Positions 1 to 7,992 of a DNA stretch of 64,000 nucleotides are shown here, piece by piece. The notes under the pieces were generated by a model. That model saw nothing but the letters and a program-made list of their open reading frames with translations, had not been told where the DNA came from and made no database searches. Origin of the DNA: Poindextera sp036494815 (GTDB lineage: Bacteria > Pseudomonadota > Alphaproteobacteria > Caulobacterales > Caulobacteraceae); NCBI GenBank assembly GCA_036494815.1, contig DASXNV010000035.1, positions 48,250-112,249 on the forward strand, written 5' to 3'. Position 1 is the first letter of the stretch. Each line of letters opens with the position of its first letter. A program made the position numbers and the translations under genes.

Positions 1-528
1 CTGGTCACCAACAATGGCGGCCCCGCGCCCGGCCGCATGGAGGACTGGGACCATGCCGCCTGGCTCACTGCCATCGAAGCCAACATGCTTTCGCCGATCC
101 TGCTGATCCAGGCCGCCGTGCAAGGCATGCGCGCGCGCCAATTCGGCCGGATCGTCAACATCACCTCGGCGATGGTGAAATCGCCCAAACTTCCCATGGG
201 CCTGTCCACCGCAGCGCGCGCCGGCCTGACCGCTTTCACCAAGGCCTTGTCCCGAGAAGCGGCGGCGGACAACGTGACGCTGAACAACCTGCTGCCGGAA
301 CGCATCGACACCGATCGGTTGAAATACATGACCGAGCAACACGCCAAGCGTCGAGGCATACCCCTTGATCAGGCGCGGGTTGAAATGGCCAAGCCAATCG
401 CGGCCCGGCGCTTTGGAAAGCCCGAGGAATTCGCCGACGCCTGCGCCTTTCTCTGCTCGGCCCAGGCCGGTTACATTTCGGGCCAGAATATCCAGGTGGA
501 TGGCGCGAGTTATGAAGGCCTGATCTGA
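1..528 (+). CDS. SDR-family oxidoreductase, 5' truncated, atypical active site
   Basis: The reading frame is open from base 1, so the gene begins outside the window and only its C-terminal 175 residues are here. A Rossmann SDR fold is shown by the NNGG motif at fragment residues 4-7, the ITSAMV strand before the active site, the AGLTAFTKAL helix and a typical C-terminal ISGQNIQVDGA. Where classical SDRs carry Tyr-x3-Lys, this one reads STAAR, so Ser replaces Tyr and Arg replaces Lys. It belongs to the SDR set with NNLLPxRxDTDR after the helix. Whether it is a reductase is unclear. It converges on the CoA-transferase gene that follows. Confidence 0.85.
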   Translation: MVTNNGGPAPGRMEDWDHAAWLTAIEANMLSPILLIQAAVQGMRARQFGRIVNITSAMVKSPKLPMGLSTAARAGLTAFTKALSREAAADNVTLNNLLPERIDTDRLKYMTEQHAKRRGIPLDQARVEMAKPIAARRFGKPEEFADACAFLCSAQAGYISGQNIQVDGASYEGLI

Positions 529-547
529 CCGCCCACTGCTATGACGG

Positions 548-2812
548 CTAGACGGCCGCGAGACCCTGATTGACCAGGGCGCCGATCTCGCCGTTGGAAA
601 ACCCCATTTCGGCCAGGACCTCGCGCGTATGTTGACCAAGCGCCGGTGGCGCGCGATCCAGTTTCAGGGGTAGGTCCCCAAAGCTCCAGAAGCCGCCGAC
701 CTGTTCCATTTCGCCGTAGACCGCGTGGCGATACTGAGCGTGAAGGCCGGCCGCGGCATTGTCCTGGTCATCCAGGAAGGCTTCGAGTTGGTTTTCCCGG
801 ACAGGCGCGTTTGGGACGCCGGCGCGCTGCAGAGCATCCAAGGCTGCCGTGGCCACTAGCGATCTGAACCAAGCCTCAGGATCGGGGCCGACGAGATTCC
901 GAAAAGCCTGCCTTTCCGGGTCCGTGAGGGCGGCCACCGCCACCCAGCCCTCAGCGCATCGATAGATCCGGTGTTCAGGGGAAAGCCCGGTTTGGCCGGC
1001 GTCCAGCTTTGCGATGGCCGTATGCGAGCCGTCCGGCCGCGCTATGGCCTCGGCCTCAGTCAAAAGCGCCGCACCCAGCAGAGACGCGCTGACAGCCTGG
1101 CCGCCGCCGCCCCGCTCGCGCCCATAAAGCGCCAGCAGCAGCGCATAGACCGACGCGGAAGCCGCAAGGTGATCGGTCACGCCAAAGCGCAGCCACATGG
1201 GAGGATTGCCCTCGCCGGCGTTTTCGACCTCCCAGCCGCACGAGGCCTGGAACAGCTGGTCGAAGCCCGGCCAGTCCGCGCGTGGCCCTGTCGGGCCATA
1301 GGACGAGACGTGGCAATAGACCAGGTCAGGGTTCACGGCCGCGAGATGTTCATAGTCGATGCCCAACTTCCTCGCGGCGGGCATGCGGACATTGTGGTGC
1401 ACAACATCCGCCCATCGCGCCAGAGCCTCCAGGGCGGGACGCGTGCGCGGATCACCAAGCTTGAGGGCCACGCCGCGCTTGCCACGCTGCGCACCCGCGA
1501 AGGTCCGCTCCAACCGGCGCATGGCGTCCCCCGCCGGCGGTTCGACTTCAACCACATCGGCCCCAAGGTCGGCGAGCAACATGGCTCCGAACGGACCGGC
1601 CAGATATGCGCCGAGGTCGAGAACCTTGAGGCCGTCCAGCGGCGGGCGATGAACGCCCTGCACTTTCGGCCCAGCTGGGATCTGCGCCTCAGTTTCAGAC
1701 GAACACACCTCGTCGGTGTCCGCGCCGAGGCTCCGCAGCGCGCCCCGAAGGCGGGCCGGCGGCTTGACGCAAAAGGCCGGTCCGGGCTGCAGGGTCGCCC
1801 CGAGAACAGGATCCCAGACCTCGACCACCGCGCCGATCTCCCGCGCCTGCTCGTCGAAATAGATCTGGCCGAAGGGCGCGGCGATCTGAGCCGAAACGTC
1901 ATGGGCCCAGAAATGTTCGACCCAGTCCAGCGCCGGGCGGGTAGCGATGATCGCGCGGTTCGCGCCGAAATTGGGCGCCACATGACTGGGCGGCCAAAAT
2001 GCGTTCTGGCGCGCGACCTCGCCTTCGCCCATGTCCGCCAGGGCTTCGGCCATCCACGGTGACTTGTCGGGAGAATAATGGACATGAATCCAGCGGCCAT
2101 CCGAACAAAGATGCAGTGGAATGGGCACGGTCTTATCCAGACCCTTGGCGAAGGACGCCGACGGCGTCTCCGCCCTGGCCCAATGCATGGACATGGGCGC
2201 GAGCGCGCCTTGGGCGATGCTGGTATGCGCCGCGCCGCCGCGACCGTCGCGATCCCGGGCGATCAGCCGGGCCATGATCCCAATGGCGCAGAACCAGGCC
2301 GCCATCCAGCTGGCGAAGGGCATGCGCACGAAAATCGGCCCGGGTCGGTGTCCTGGCTGTTCATCCAGAAGCCCAAGCCGCGCCAGGACGAGAACCTCAT
2401 GCGCCGGGGTCTCGGCGGACGGATGTCCGGCCGGCCAGCCGGTCACGGCTGAGACCACGAGGCGGGGATAGATATTGGTGAGACTGGCGTCGTCGAGGCC
2501 CAGCGCCGCCGCCGCCCGCGGCGTCAGATCGTGGATGAGCACGTCCGCCGACGCGAGCAGGCGCTTGAGCTTGGTGCGTCCCTCCTCGGCGGCTAGATCC
2601 AGCGCCACACTGCGCTTACCGCGATTGAGCACCGAAAACAGCGCCGAGCCGCGCTCGGGATCGCCCCCTGGCGATTCGATCTTGATGACCTCCGCCCCGG
2701 CCTCAGAAAGCTGCAACGCCGCCGCCGGCCCAGGAATGCCGTGGGCGAGATCCAGCACCCGAAGCCCCGACAGAATGCCTTTGGGCGCCTCAGCGGCTTG
2801 GCGGTCGGGCAT
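548..2812 (-). CDS. Fused tandem CaiB/BaiF (class III) CoA-transferase
   Basis: This protein of 754 aa is about twice the usual length of a class III CoA-transferase and holds two copies of the fold, residues about 14-370 and 392-754. Each begins with the typical strand (GLRVLDLAHGIPGP and GLKVLDLGAYLAGP). The second copy keeps the catalytic Asp (Asp547 in GVTDHLAAS). The aligned position in the first copy is Ser168 (PFASWMAA), so probably only one half forms the acyl-enzyme. The start at 2812 was chosen over 2884 because the longer frame reads back through the VOC gene; it leaves a 23-base overlap that suggests coupling. Role: CoA transfer to a carboxylic acid, acceptor unknown. Confidence 0.85.
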   Translation of the reverse strand: MPDRQAAEAPKGILSGLRVLDLAHGIPGPAAALQLSEAGAEVIKIESPGGDPERGSALFSVLNRGKRSVALDLAAEEGRTKLKRLLASADVLIHDLTPRAAAALGLDDASLTNIYPRLVVSAVTGWPAGHPSAETPAHEVLVLARLGLLDEQPGHRPGPIFVRMPFASWMAAWFCAIGIMARLIARDRDGRGGAAHTSIAQGALAPMSMHWARAETPSASFAKGLDKTVPIPLHLCSDGRWIHVHYSPDKSPWMAEALADMGEGEVARQNAFWPPSHVAPNFGANRAIIATRPALDWVEHFWAHDVSAQIAAPFGQIYFDEQAREIGAVVEVWDPVLGATLQPGPAFCVKPPARLRGALRSLGADTDEVCSSETEAQIPAGPKVQGVHRPPLDGLKVLDLGAYLAGPFGAMLLADLGADVVEVEPPAGDAMRRLERTFAGAQRGKRGVALKLGDPRTRPALEALARWADVVHHNVRMPAARKLGIDYEHLAAVNPDLVYCHVSSYGPTGPRADWPGFDQLFQASCGWEVENAGEGNPPMWLRFGVTDHLAASASVYALLLALYGRERGGGGQAVSASLLGAALLTEAEAIARPDGSHTAIAKLDAGQTGLSPEHRIYRCAEGWVAVAALTDPERQAFRNLVGPDPEAWFRSLVATAALDALQRAGVPNAPVRENQLEAFLDDQDNAAAGLHAQYRHAVYGEMEQVGGFWSFGDLPLKLDRAPPALGQHTREVLAEMGFSNGEIGALVNQGLAAV

Positions 2813-3209
2813 GGGATTTCCAGTCTTCCGGGGCTGTCTCGGCGGGGTCGAAGTCGAGCTCCACCTCCGCCCCATTCGGATCATCGAAGAACAGCTGCCA
2901 ACTTGAAAATGGCCGCGGCGCCCTGATGATGCGATACGAGATGTTGCGGGCCTTGAGCTGCTCGACGGTCTCGACGAACCCTTCGGCCCAATAGGCCATA
3001 TGATCGATAGCCCCCCGCCGAACCACAGGCATGACGTCCACCCCTAGCAGATGCAGCACCGGCCTGTCGTCAATGTAGAGCCAGTAACCCGGCACGCCGA
3101 AATCCGGCCTTGGCCCTTCCACAAAACCGAGCAGACACGTGTAGAAATCCAGCGTATCCGCCAGCCGGTCGGTCACGACCGTGAAGTGGTCCATTCGCCT
3201 GATCGTCAT
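2790..3209 (-). CDS. VOC-family (glyoxalase/dioxygenase fold) protein
   Basis: This 139-aa single VOC domain opens with RMDHFTVVTDRLADTLDFY, with His8 as the usual first metal ligand. It carries His at VLHLLG, DHMAYW and the C-terminal metal-ligand Glu region NGAEVELDF. The size fits glyoxalase-like or methylmalonyl-CoA-epimerase-like proteins; no substrate can be named. AGGAA lies 7 bases before the ATG. It is the first gene of a two-gene minus-strand operon with the fused CoA-transferase, whose start lies inside its 3' end. The upstream gap holds a GTCTC/GAGAC inverted repeat. Confidence 0.8.
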   Translation of the reverse strand: MTIRRMDHFTVVTDRLADTLDFYTCLLGFVEGPRPDFGVPGYWLYIDDRPVLHLLGVDVMPVVRRGAIDHMAYWAEGFVETVEQLKARNISYRIIRAPRPFSSWQLFFDDPNGAEVELDFDPAETAPEDWKSHARPPSR

Positions 3210-3260
3210 CGCCCGCTTCCTGTGAGCGCATTTTCGCGCGCTGAAACCGCACCTCAGAAC

Positions 3261-3277
3261 GTCTCATTTATCGAGAC
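3261..3277. promoter_or_regulatory. Inverted repeat GTCTC-N7-GAGAC between divergent VOC genes
   Basis: The sequence GTCTCATTTATCGAGAC is a perfect 5-base inverted repeat with a 7-base spacer in the 237-bp gap between the divergent genes starting at 3209 and 3447. A related GTCTCGAT half-site lies at 3325-3332. The same two words, CGTCTCATT and TCGAGAC, recur in front of the PKD hydrolase at 62101-62129. A repressor site is plausible, but the arms are short. Confidence 0.35.
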
Positions 3278-3446
3278 CGACGGATCATATCTTGATCGTC
3301 AATGACCATTTTCTTGACGTGATAGTCTCGATGATTGACATTGAAGCCATATTCCGGAGATGTGAAGCCGCTTCCGCAAACCAGACGCTAGATCGTGAAG
3401 CCCCTTCAGCGGCCCATGATTATTCGCGCGGGTCATGGAGACCTTG

Positions 3447-4418
3447 ATGTTCGATTTCCTCTTGAGCGCCGACATGATGGTGTCGGATCCCGATCACATG
3501 GCCGCGCTGCTGGTGGACAAGCTGGGCATCTATGGACATCCGAAATGGCGGCAGGCCTTCGATAACCACCCCTATATCGCCCACTTCCTGCGCGTTCATA
3601 AGTCGCTGGCGATGGCGCCTACACGGATCGAGCCGCAGGGACACCTGGACCTGCCGAACCCGGGCGACCCCTTGTTCCACGACTTCCTTGAAAGCCTGAA
3701 GGCCTTCCAAGGCGCGCACAGGCCCATGCTGACCCACTCGATCGTGCTTGTGGGCGCCAAGGATCACAATTCGCAACTGATCGAGCGGCTACAGCGGCGG
3801 CGGCTTCCTTTCCGGCTGGCGCAACGGACGCCGGAAATGCCCTTCGATCGGCTTTGGGTGGGTGTGACGCCTGAGAAGCCCTACTATGAGCCATCGGTCG
3901 ACGGCGGCCTCTGCATTGAGGTCATCGCCACGGAGCCGACCCAGATGCCCGCGGAGGCCTTCGCCAATCCGCCGCCGCAGCCGGTAGGCTTCAAGGCTGG
4001 TGAGATGGTGCGCGTCACGGCGCGCGGCTTCATCGTTCGGGATCTGGACGACACCCTGCGTCGCTGCTCGTCCAACCTAGATCTTGAGCCCTCGGGTCCG
4101 ATCGAGCTGTTGGGTGGCGAAGGCTATCGGCGCGCGCGCATCGGCTTCCGCCTGCCGCACAGCGCCACCCTCGACGTGATCGAGCCAACCCGTTGGGACA
4201 GCGAGACCGGTCTTTATCTCCACAATTGGGGTCCCGGCCCGCACTTCACCCGCATCGCTGTGATCGGACTGGACGCCAAGGCCGACGATCTGAGATCCAA
4301 GGGCGTCAAATTCCAGTGGGTGGACGAGAGCGACGCGGTCGGCGGCCGCCCTCTGATCAAGATCGACCCCGCCGAACTGGAAGGCCAAGTGTTCGAGTTC
4401 GAAGAGTTTGTCCTGTAA
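3447..4418 (+). CDS. VOC-superfamily protein, probable two-domain
   Basis: This protein of 323 aa resembles glyoxalase-fold proteins. The C-terminal half (about residues 185-323) has the strand/helix pattern of a VOC repeat (VRVTARGFIVRDLDDTLRRC) and ends in FEFEEFVL. The N-terminal half (SADMMVSDPDHMAALLVDKLGI) looks like a second repeat. Clear metal ligands cannot be assigned. The start at ATG 3447 is preferred because GGAG sits 6 bases upstream; an ATG at 3435 in the same frame would add four residues. It is monocistronic and converges on the FAH gene. Function unknown, possibly a ring-cleavage or isomerase step. Confidence 0.65.
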   Translation: MFDFLLSADMMVSDPDHMAALLVDKLGIYGHPKWRQAFDNHPYIAHFLRVHKSLAMAPTRIEPQGHLDLPNPGDPLFHDFLESLKAFQGAHRPMLTHSIVLVGAKDHNSQLIERLQRRRLPFRLAQRTPEMPFDRLWVGVTPEKPYYEPSVDGGLCIEVIATEPTQMPAEAFANPPPQPVGFKAGEMVRVTARGFIVRDLDDTLRRCSSNLDLEPSGPIELLGGEGYRRARIGFRLPHSATLDVIEPTRWDSETGLYLHNWGPGPHFTRIAVIGLDAKADDLRSKGVKFQWVDESDAVGGRPLIKIDPAELEGQVFEFEEFVL

Positions 4419-4433
4419 CCCTCCGGCTCAGCC

Positions 4434-5420
4434 TTAAGGCTTGGTGATGCGGGTGCGCAGTACGCCAAGTCTTTCGACCTCAAGCTCGACCACGTCATTG
4501 GGTTTCAGATTGCGCATGCGCTCCAGGCCGGACCCGTTGCCGACCGTGCCTGAACCGAGGAACTCCCCGGGATGCAAAGTCTCTGACCGGGTGACATGGG
4601 CGATGACGTCCTCGAATCGCCAATGTGCGTCGCCCGTGTTACCCCGCCCCCATTCTTCGCCATTGACCCGCGCGATCATGGTCAGATTGTAGGGATCCGG
4701 TATCTCGTCGGCGGTGACCAGGCAGGGCCCCATGACGTTCGCCGTGTCGAAGTCCTTGCCCTTGGCCGGGCCGAGCTGACCTGGCATTTCCAAGGCCTGG
4801 GCGTCGCGCGCGCTTATGTCGTTGAAGATGGTGTAGCCAAAGATGTAGTCGGCGGCGTCAGCGGCGGCGATGTCCTTGGCGGGCTTGGCGATATAGCACC
4901 CCCACTCCAGTTCGAAATCCAAGGCCCGCGAAAAACTGGGCCAGATAACGTCGTCGTCGGCGCCGATGACCGCAAACCGGTTGGCTTTGTAGTAGATCGG
5001 CTGGCGTCGGAAGGTTTCGATCACCTTGTCGTCGGCCGTGGTGTCCAGCGCCAGGAAAGCCGCCTCGGGATCCGGCTCGCGCATGACACGGTAGCGGCGA
5101 GCGGAGGCGAAGCTCTGTTGGAGATGCAGCTCAAAGCAGGAAAAGTCCCGCATCTGCGGCGGCGGCTGAATTGGCGCACGCAGGCGCACCGCCGAACGGT
5201 CGATCCGGGCGGACAGCGGCGGCTTGTCGACGATTTCGCGCGCCAGGGTCTGAGCCGCCTCGCCGCCTTCGATAAGGCCAAGCACGCTGGCGAGTACGCC
5301 TGGGTTGGAGACCTTCAGATCTGTGGCGGCGCGCTCTAGGTCGACAATGGTGCGGTCGCCATCGACAAAAGCGCCGGCGCGCATCTCGCCGGAGGCGGTG
5401 ACGTAGGTGACGAGTCTCAC
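4434..5420 (-). CDS. Fumarylacetoacetate hydrolase (FAH) family protein
   Basis: The 328-aa protein has the FAH core: ExE metal ligands in DFELEWG, the NDISARD motif, and the GSGTVGNGSG loop near the C-terminus. The family cleaves C-C bonds in acylpyruvates or isomerises and decarboxylates ring-fission products. The frame is open to 5615, but the start is set at GTG 5420 because GAGGA lies 10 bases upstream and family similarity begins at VRLVTYVT; longer starts would run into the TetR gene. It sits 79 bases downstream of that TetR gene, probably in one transcript. The substrate is not deducible. Confidence 0.88.
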   Translation of the reverse strand: MRLVTYVTASGEMRAGAFVDGDRTIVDLERAATDLKVSNPGVLASVLGLIEGGEAAQTLAREIVDKPPLSARIDRSAVRLRAPIQPPPQMRDFSCFELHLQQSFASARRYRVMREPDPEAAFLALDTTADDKVIETFRRQPIYYKANRFAVIGADDDVIWPSFSRALDFELEWGCYIAKPAKDIAAADAADYIFGYTIFNDISARDAQALEMPGQLGPAKGKDFDTANVMGPCLVTADEIPDPYNLTMIARVNGEEWGRGNTGDAHWRFEDVIAHVTRSETLHPGEFLGSGTVGNGSGLERMRNLKPNDVVELEVERLGVLRTRITKP

Positions 5421-5499
5421 GGCTTTTAGCTCCTCAAAGGCCGCCGCAGGCCTGGCGGCCAAGCAGCAGCTAGTCGGAAATCCAGGGAAAGGTCGCCGG

Positions 5500-6237
5500 C
5501 TAGCGAGGCTTTGCGCCCTGGCGAAGAAGATCGACCATGGCTCGGATTCGCGCAGGATATTCCTCGTCCTCAGGCCCTGAGGGGACGAGCATTTCGCTGA
5601 GCGCGTAGCGCACAAGGATATCGACGACGAGGCCCCGATCCACAGCGCCGCCCAAATCTTCGTCCCAGGTTTCGAAGATGGGCGTCATGACGTCATCGAG
5701 CCGGCGACGGAAATGGCCGAAATTGCGCTGCAGATAGTTGATCACGAAGGACGGCTCGACCTCCAGATAGTGCGTGCCGTGCGCTATTTCAGGATTGTGC
5801 AGAGTATAGTCGATAATCCGCCGCAGCCTGGCGCCGGGATCGCTGGAATCCGCGCCGATCGCCTGGACCGCGCGGTCTGTCTGGTCTCGCAGATGTAGCG
5901 TTACGCCATCGAGCAAATCCTCTTTCGAGGAGAAATAGCGGTACATGGTGCCGCGGGAGACGCCGGCGGCTTCGCAAACGGCGCTGATCGACAGCTTTCT
6001 GGAGCCGTCGCCAAGCATCAAGTCGATCGTCGCCGCAAGAATTTGATCCACGGTCCGCGTCGCCCGGCGATCCAGCGGCCGATCGGAGAGCGTCCATGCG
6101 CCGCGTGACGACGGGCTGGCTTGCTTCACCTCGGCCGGTCCGCTTGTGAGTTTCGCCTTGGGGGTCTTGGCGCTTTTGGCCGCGGCGCCCGCCGTCGGCG
6201 GGCGAACAGCTCGTCCGGACGGCTGAACTTTCGTCAT
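5500..6237 (-). CDS. TetR-family transcriptional regulator
   Basis: The 245-aa protein has a basic, Ala/Lys/Pro-rich N-terminal extension of about 50 residues, then the TetR helix-turn-helix at about 57-105 (LSISAVCEAAGVSRGTMYRY, then FSSKEDLL). The C-terminal part is the variable ligand-binding domain. The family represses and is released by a small ligand. It precedes an FAH gene on the same strand and diverges from the amidohydrolase/SDR operon across a 336-bp gap with a strong promoter and a CTGTCGACAG palindrome, so it probably controls that operon. The first ATG lacks a good ribosome site, and a later start inside the extension is possible. Confidence 0.88.
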   Translation of the reverse strand: MTKVQPSGRAVRPPTAGAAAKSAKTPKAKLTSGPAEVKQASPSSRGAWTLSDRPLDRRATRTVDQILAATIDLMLGDGSRKLSISAVCEAAGVSRGTMYRYFSSKEDLLDGVTLHLRDQTDRAVQAIGADSSDPGARLRRIIDYTLHNPEIAHGTHYLEVEPSFVINYLQRNFGHFRRRLDDVMTPIFETWDEDLGGAVDRGLVVDILVRYALSEMLVPSGPEDEEYPARIRAMVDLLRQGAKPR

Positions 6238-6429
6238 GAGTTACGCTGGCTCCGTCAGGTCTTTCACGTCAAATTTACATGAAGCAAACCGTCTTCCCGC
6301 ATTAGACGAGGGTCCCTGCGCTGTCAAAGAACGCCGCCCCGTCGGCGTCAGCGCCGCGTCCAGGAACGCTGTGATTGGACAGCGCGCCAGGGTCGCCTTG
6401 CACAGCCAATGTGCGCGAACCTGCGCGGC

Positions 6430-6439
6430 CTGTCGACAG
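6430..6439. promoter_or_regulatory. 10-bp palindrome CTGTCGACAG next to promoter
   Basis: This perfect palindrome ends 5 bases before the -35 box of the amidohydrolase promoter, in the gap shared with the divergent TetR gene. Its position suits an operator for that TetR protein. No second copy was noticed. Confidence 0.35.
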
Positions 6440-6444
6440 ACATA

Positions 6445-6472
6445 TTGAACACCATTTGAAAAAACGTATAAT
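6445..6472 (+). promoter_or_regulatory. Sigma-70-type promoter TTGAAC-16-TATAAT
   Basis: TTGAAC at 6445-6450 and a perfect TATAAT at 6467-6472 are separated by 16 bases, in an A/T-rich patch that stands out from the G+C-rich surroundings. Transcription would start near 6479, giving a leader of about 95 bases before the amidohydrolase ATG at 6574. It is the clearest promoter in the window. The rest of the 6238-6573 gap holds no gene that I can support. Confidence 0.65.
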
Positions 6473-6573
6473 AACTCGATGGGCCGCTCGCGCGGATGCT
6501 CGCGCGTCACCCCAAAGAACCAGACGCCCGACCGGCTGCCACCGGAGGGATCCAATCGGAGAGGAACCGGTCC

Positions 6574-7881
6574 ATGAATATGGAAGATATGATCCTGGTC
6601 AGCGTGGACGACCACGCGATTGAACCGCCGAACGCCTTCGCTCAGCACATGCCCGCGAAGTACAAAGGCCGCGAGCCGAAGACCCAGAACATCAACGGGC
6701 GTGACGTCTGGATGTTCGAGGGCAAGGCCTGGGGTTATATGGGCCTCAATTCCGTGGTCGGGCGCCCGAAGGAAGAATACGGAATGGAGCCCCTGAGCTA
6801 CGACCACATGCGTCGCGGCACCTGGGACATCAAGGCTCGCGTCGACGACATGAACGCCAACGGCGTTTTGGGCTCCATGTGCTTCCCCACCTTCCCCGGT
6901 TTTGCGGGCCAGAAGTTCCAGGCCTTTCCCGATCGTGAGATCGCCCTGGCCGCCCTGCAGGCTTATAACGACTGGCATGTCCACGACTGGTGCGGAGCCG
7001 CGCCTGGCCGGTTTATTCCGCTGTGCATGATTCCCATGTGGGATATGCAGGCGGCCGCCGCCGAGGTGAAGCGCATGGCCGCCAAGGGCGTGCACGCCAT
7101 CACCTTCTCTGACAACCCGGCGCTGCTTGGCTTCCCGTCGATTCACGACGACTACTGGGATCCGCTCTGGAAGGTGTGCGCCGACAACAAGGTGGTGATC
7201 TGCTGCCACATCGGCACGGGCGCCCACGCCCACCACGCGTCGGACCTATCGCCGATCGACGCCTGGATCACCTCCATGCCGATCTCCATCGCCAACAGCG
7301 CCGCCGACTGGATCTGGGCGCCCATGTGGAAAAAATACCCAGACCTGCGCATGGCGCTCTCCGAGGGCGGGATTGGCTGGATCCCCTATCTTTTGGAGCG
7401 GGCCGATTTCACCCATCGCCATCACCACGCCTGGACCCACGCCGATTTCGGCAAGGACAAGCCTAGCGACGTGTTTAAGCGGCACATCATCACCTGCTAT
7501 ATCGAAGATGATTTCGGCCTGCAGAACCTGAAATACATCGGCGAGGACATGGTCACCTGGGAGTGCGACTATCCCCACTCCGACTGCACCTGGCCCAACT
7601 CGCCAGAATCTGCGTGGGACGGCTTGAAGAGCCTGCCGAAAGCCACGATCGACAAGCTCACGCACCTGAACACTATGCGCGAATTCTCCTACGATCCCTT
7701 CGCGGTGACACCACGCGAGGAATGCACCGTCGGCGCTCTACGCAAGAAGGCCCTGCACGTCAGCATCGAACCGCGCCCCGGCATGGGCGGGGCGGCGCCG
7801 GAGGGACAGGGACAGCGAGTGGTTACGTCCGGCGACATCAACAAGATGTTCGCCGCCGCCAGCGCCGAGTCCGCGCTGTAA
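6574..7881 (+). CDS. Amidohydrolase-2 family protein (decarboxylase-like)
   Basis: The 435-aa protein belongs to the amidohydrolase-2 superfamily, which includes ACMSD and gamma-resorcylate decarboxylase. It shows VDDH at 11-14 in place of the usual HxH, then CHIGTG with a metal-ligand His, SEGGIGWIPYLLERAD, and CDYPHSD with the C-terminal Asp. Probable role: metal-dependent decarboxylation or hydration/hydrolysis of a ring-derived acid. The ATG at 6574 follows GGAGAGGA; the frame extends to 6496 without a better start. An SDR gene follows after 111 bases. The change of the first HxH His to Asp occurs in other members, so activity is still likely. Confidence 0.85.
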   Translation: MNMEDMILVSVDDHAIEPPNAFAQHMPAKYKGREPKTQNINGRDVWMFEGKAWGYMGLNSVVGRPKEEYGMEPLSYDHMRRGTWDIKARVDDMNANGVLGSMCFPTFPGFAGQKFQAFPDREIALAALQAYNDWHVHDWCGAAPGRFIPLCMIPMWDMQAAAAEVKRMAAKGVHAITFSDNPALLGFPSIHDDYWDPLWKVCADNKVVICCHIGTGAHAHHASDLSPIDAWITSMPISIANSAADWIWAPMWKKYPDLRMALSEGGIGWIPYLLERADFTHRHHHAWTHADFGKDKPSDVFKRHIITCYIEDDFGLQNLKYIGEDMVTWECDYPHSDCTWPNSPESAWDGLKSLPKATIDKLTHLNTMREFSYDPFAVTPREECTVGALRKKALHVSIEPRPGMGGAAPEGQGQRVVTSGDINKMFAAASAESAL

Positions 7882-7992
7882 CCCTGTTCTGGACTGAAGG
7901 AGCCAGGCCGCGTCGACAGGTTCGGCGCGGCCTACGCGTCAAAGAATTCCACCGCGAGGGCCGCAGAGTCCGGCGGAAAAGGGAGACACGGC

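Noticed and set aside
971..2062. Long open frame on the plus strand (363 codons)
   Set aside because: It is antisense to the CoA-transferase gene, rich in Arg and lacking any family motif; a typical G+C-rich shadow frame.
4430..4441. AGCCTTAAGGCT palindrome between convergent genes as terminator
   Set aside because: Only 12 bases with no loop and no T-run; it overlaps the FAH stop codon.
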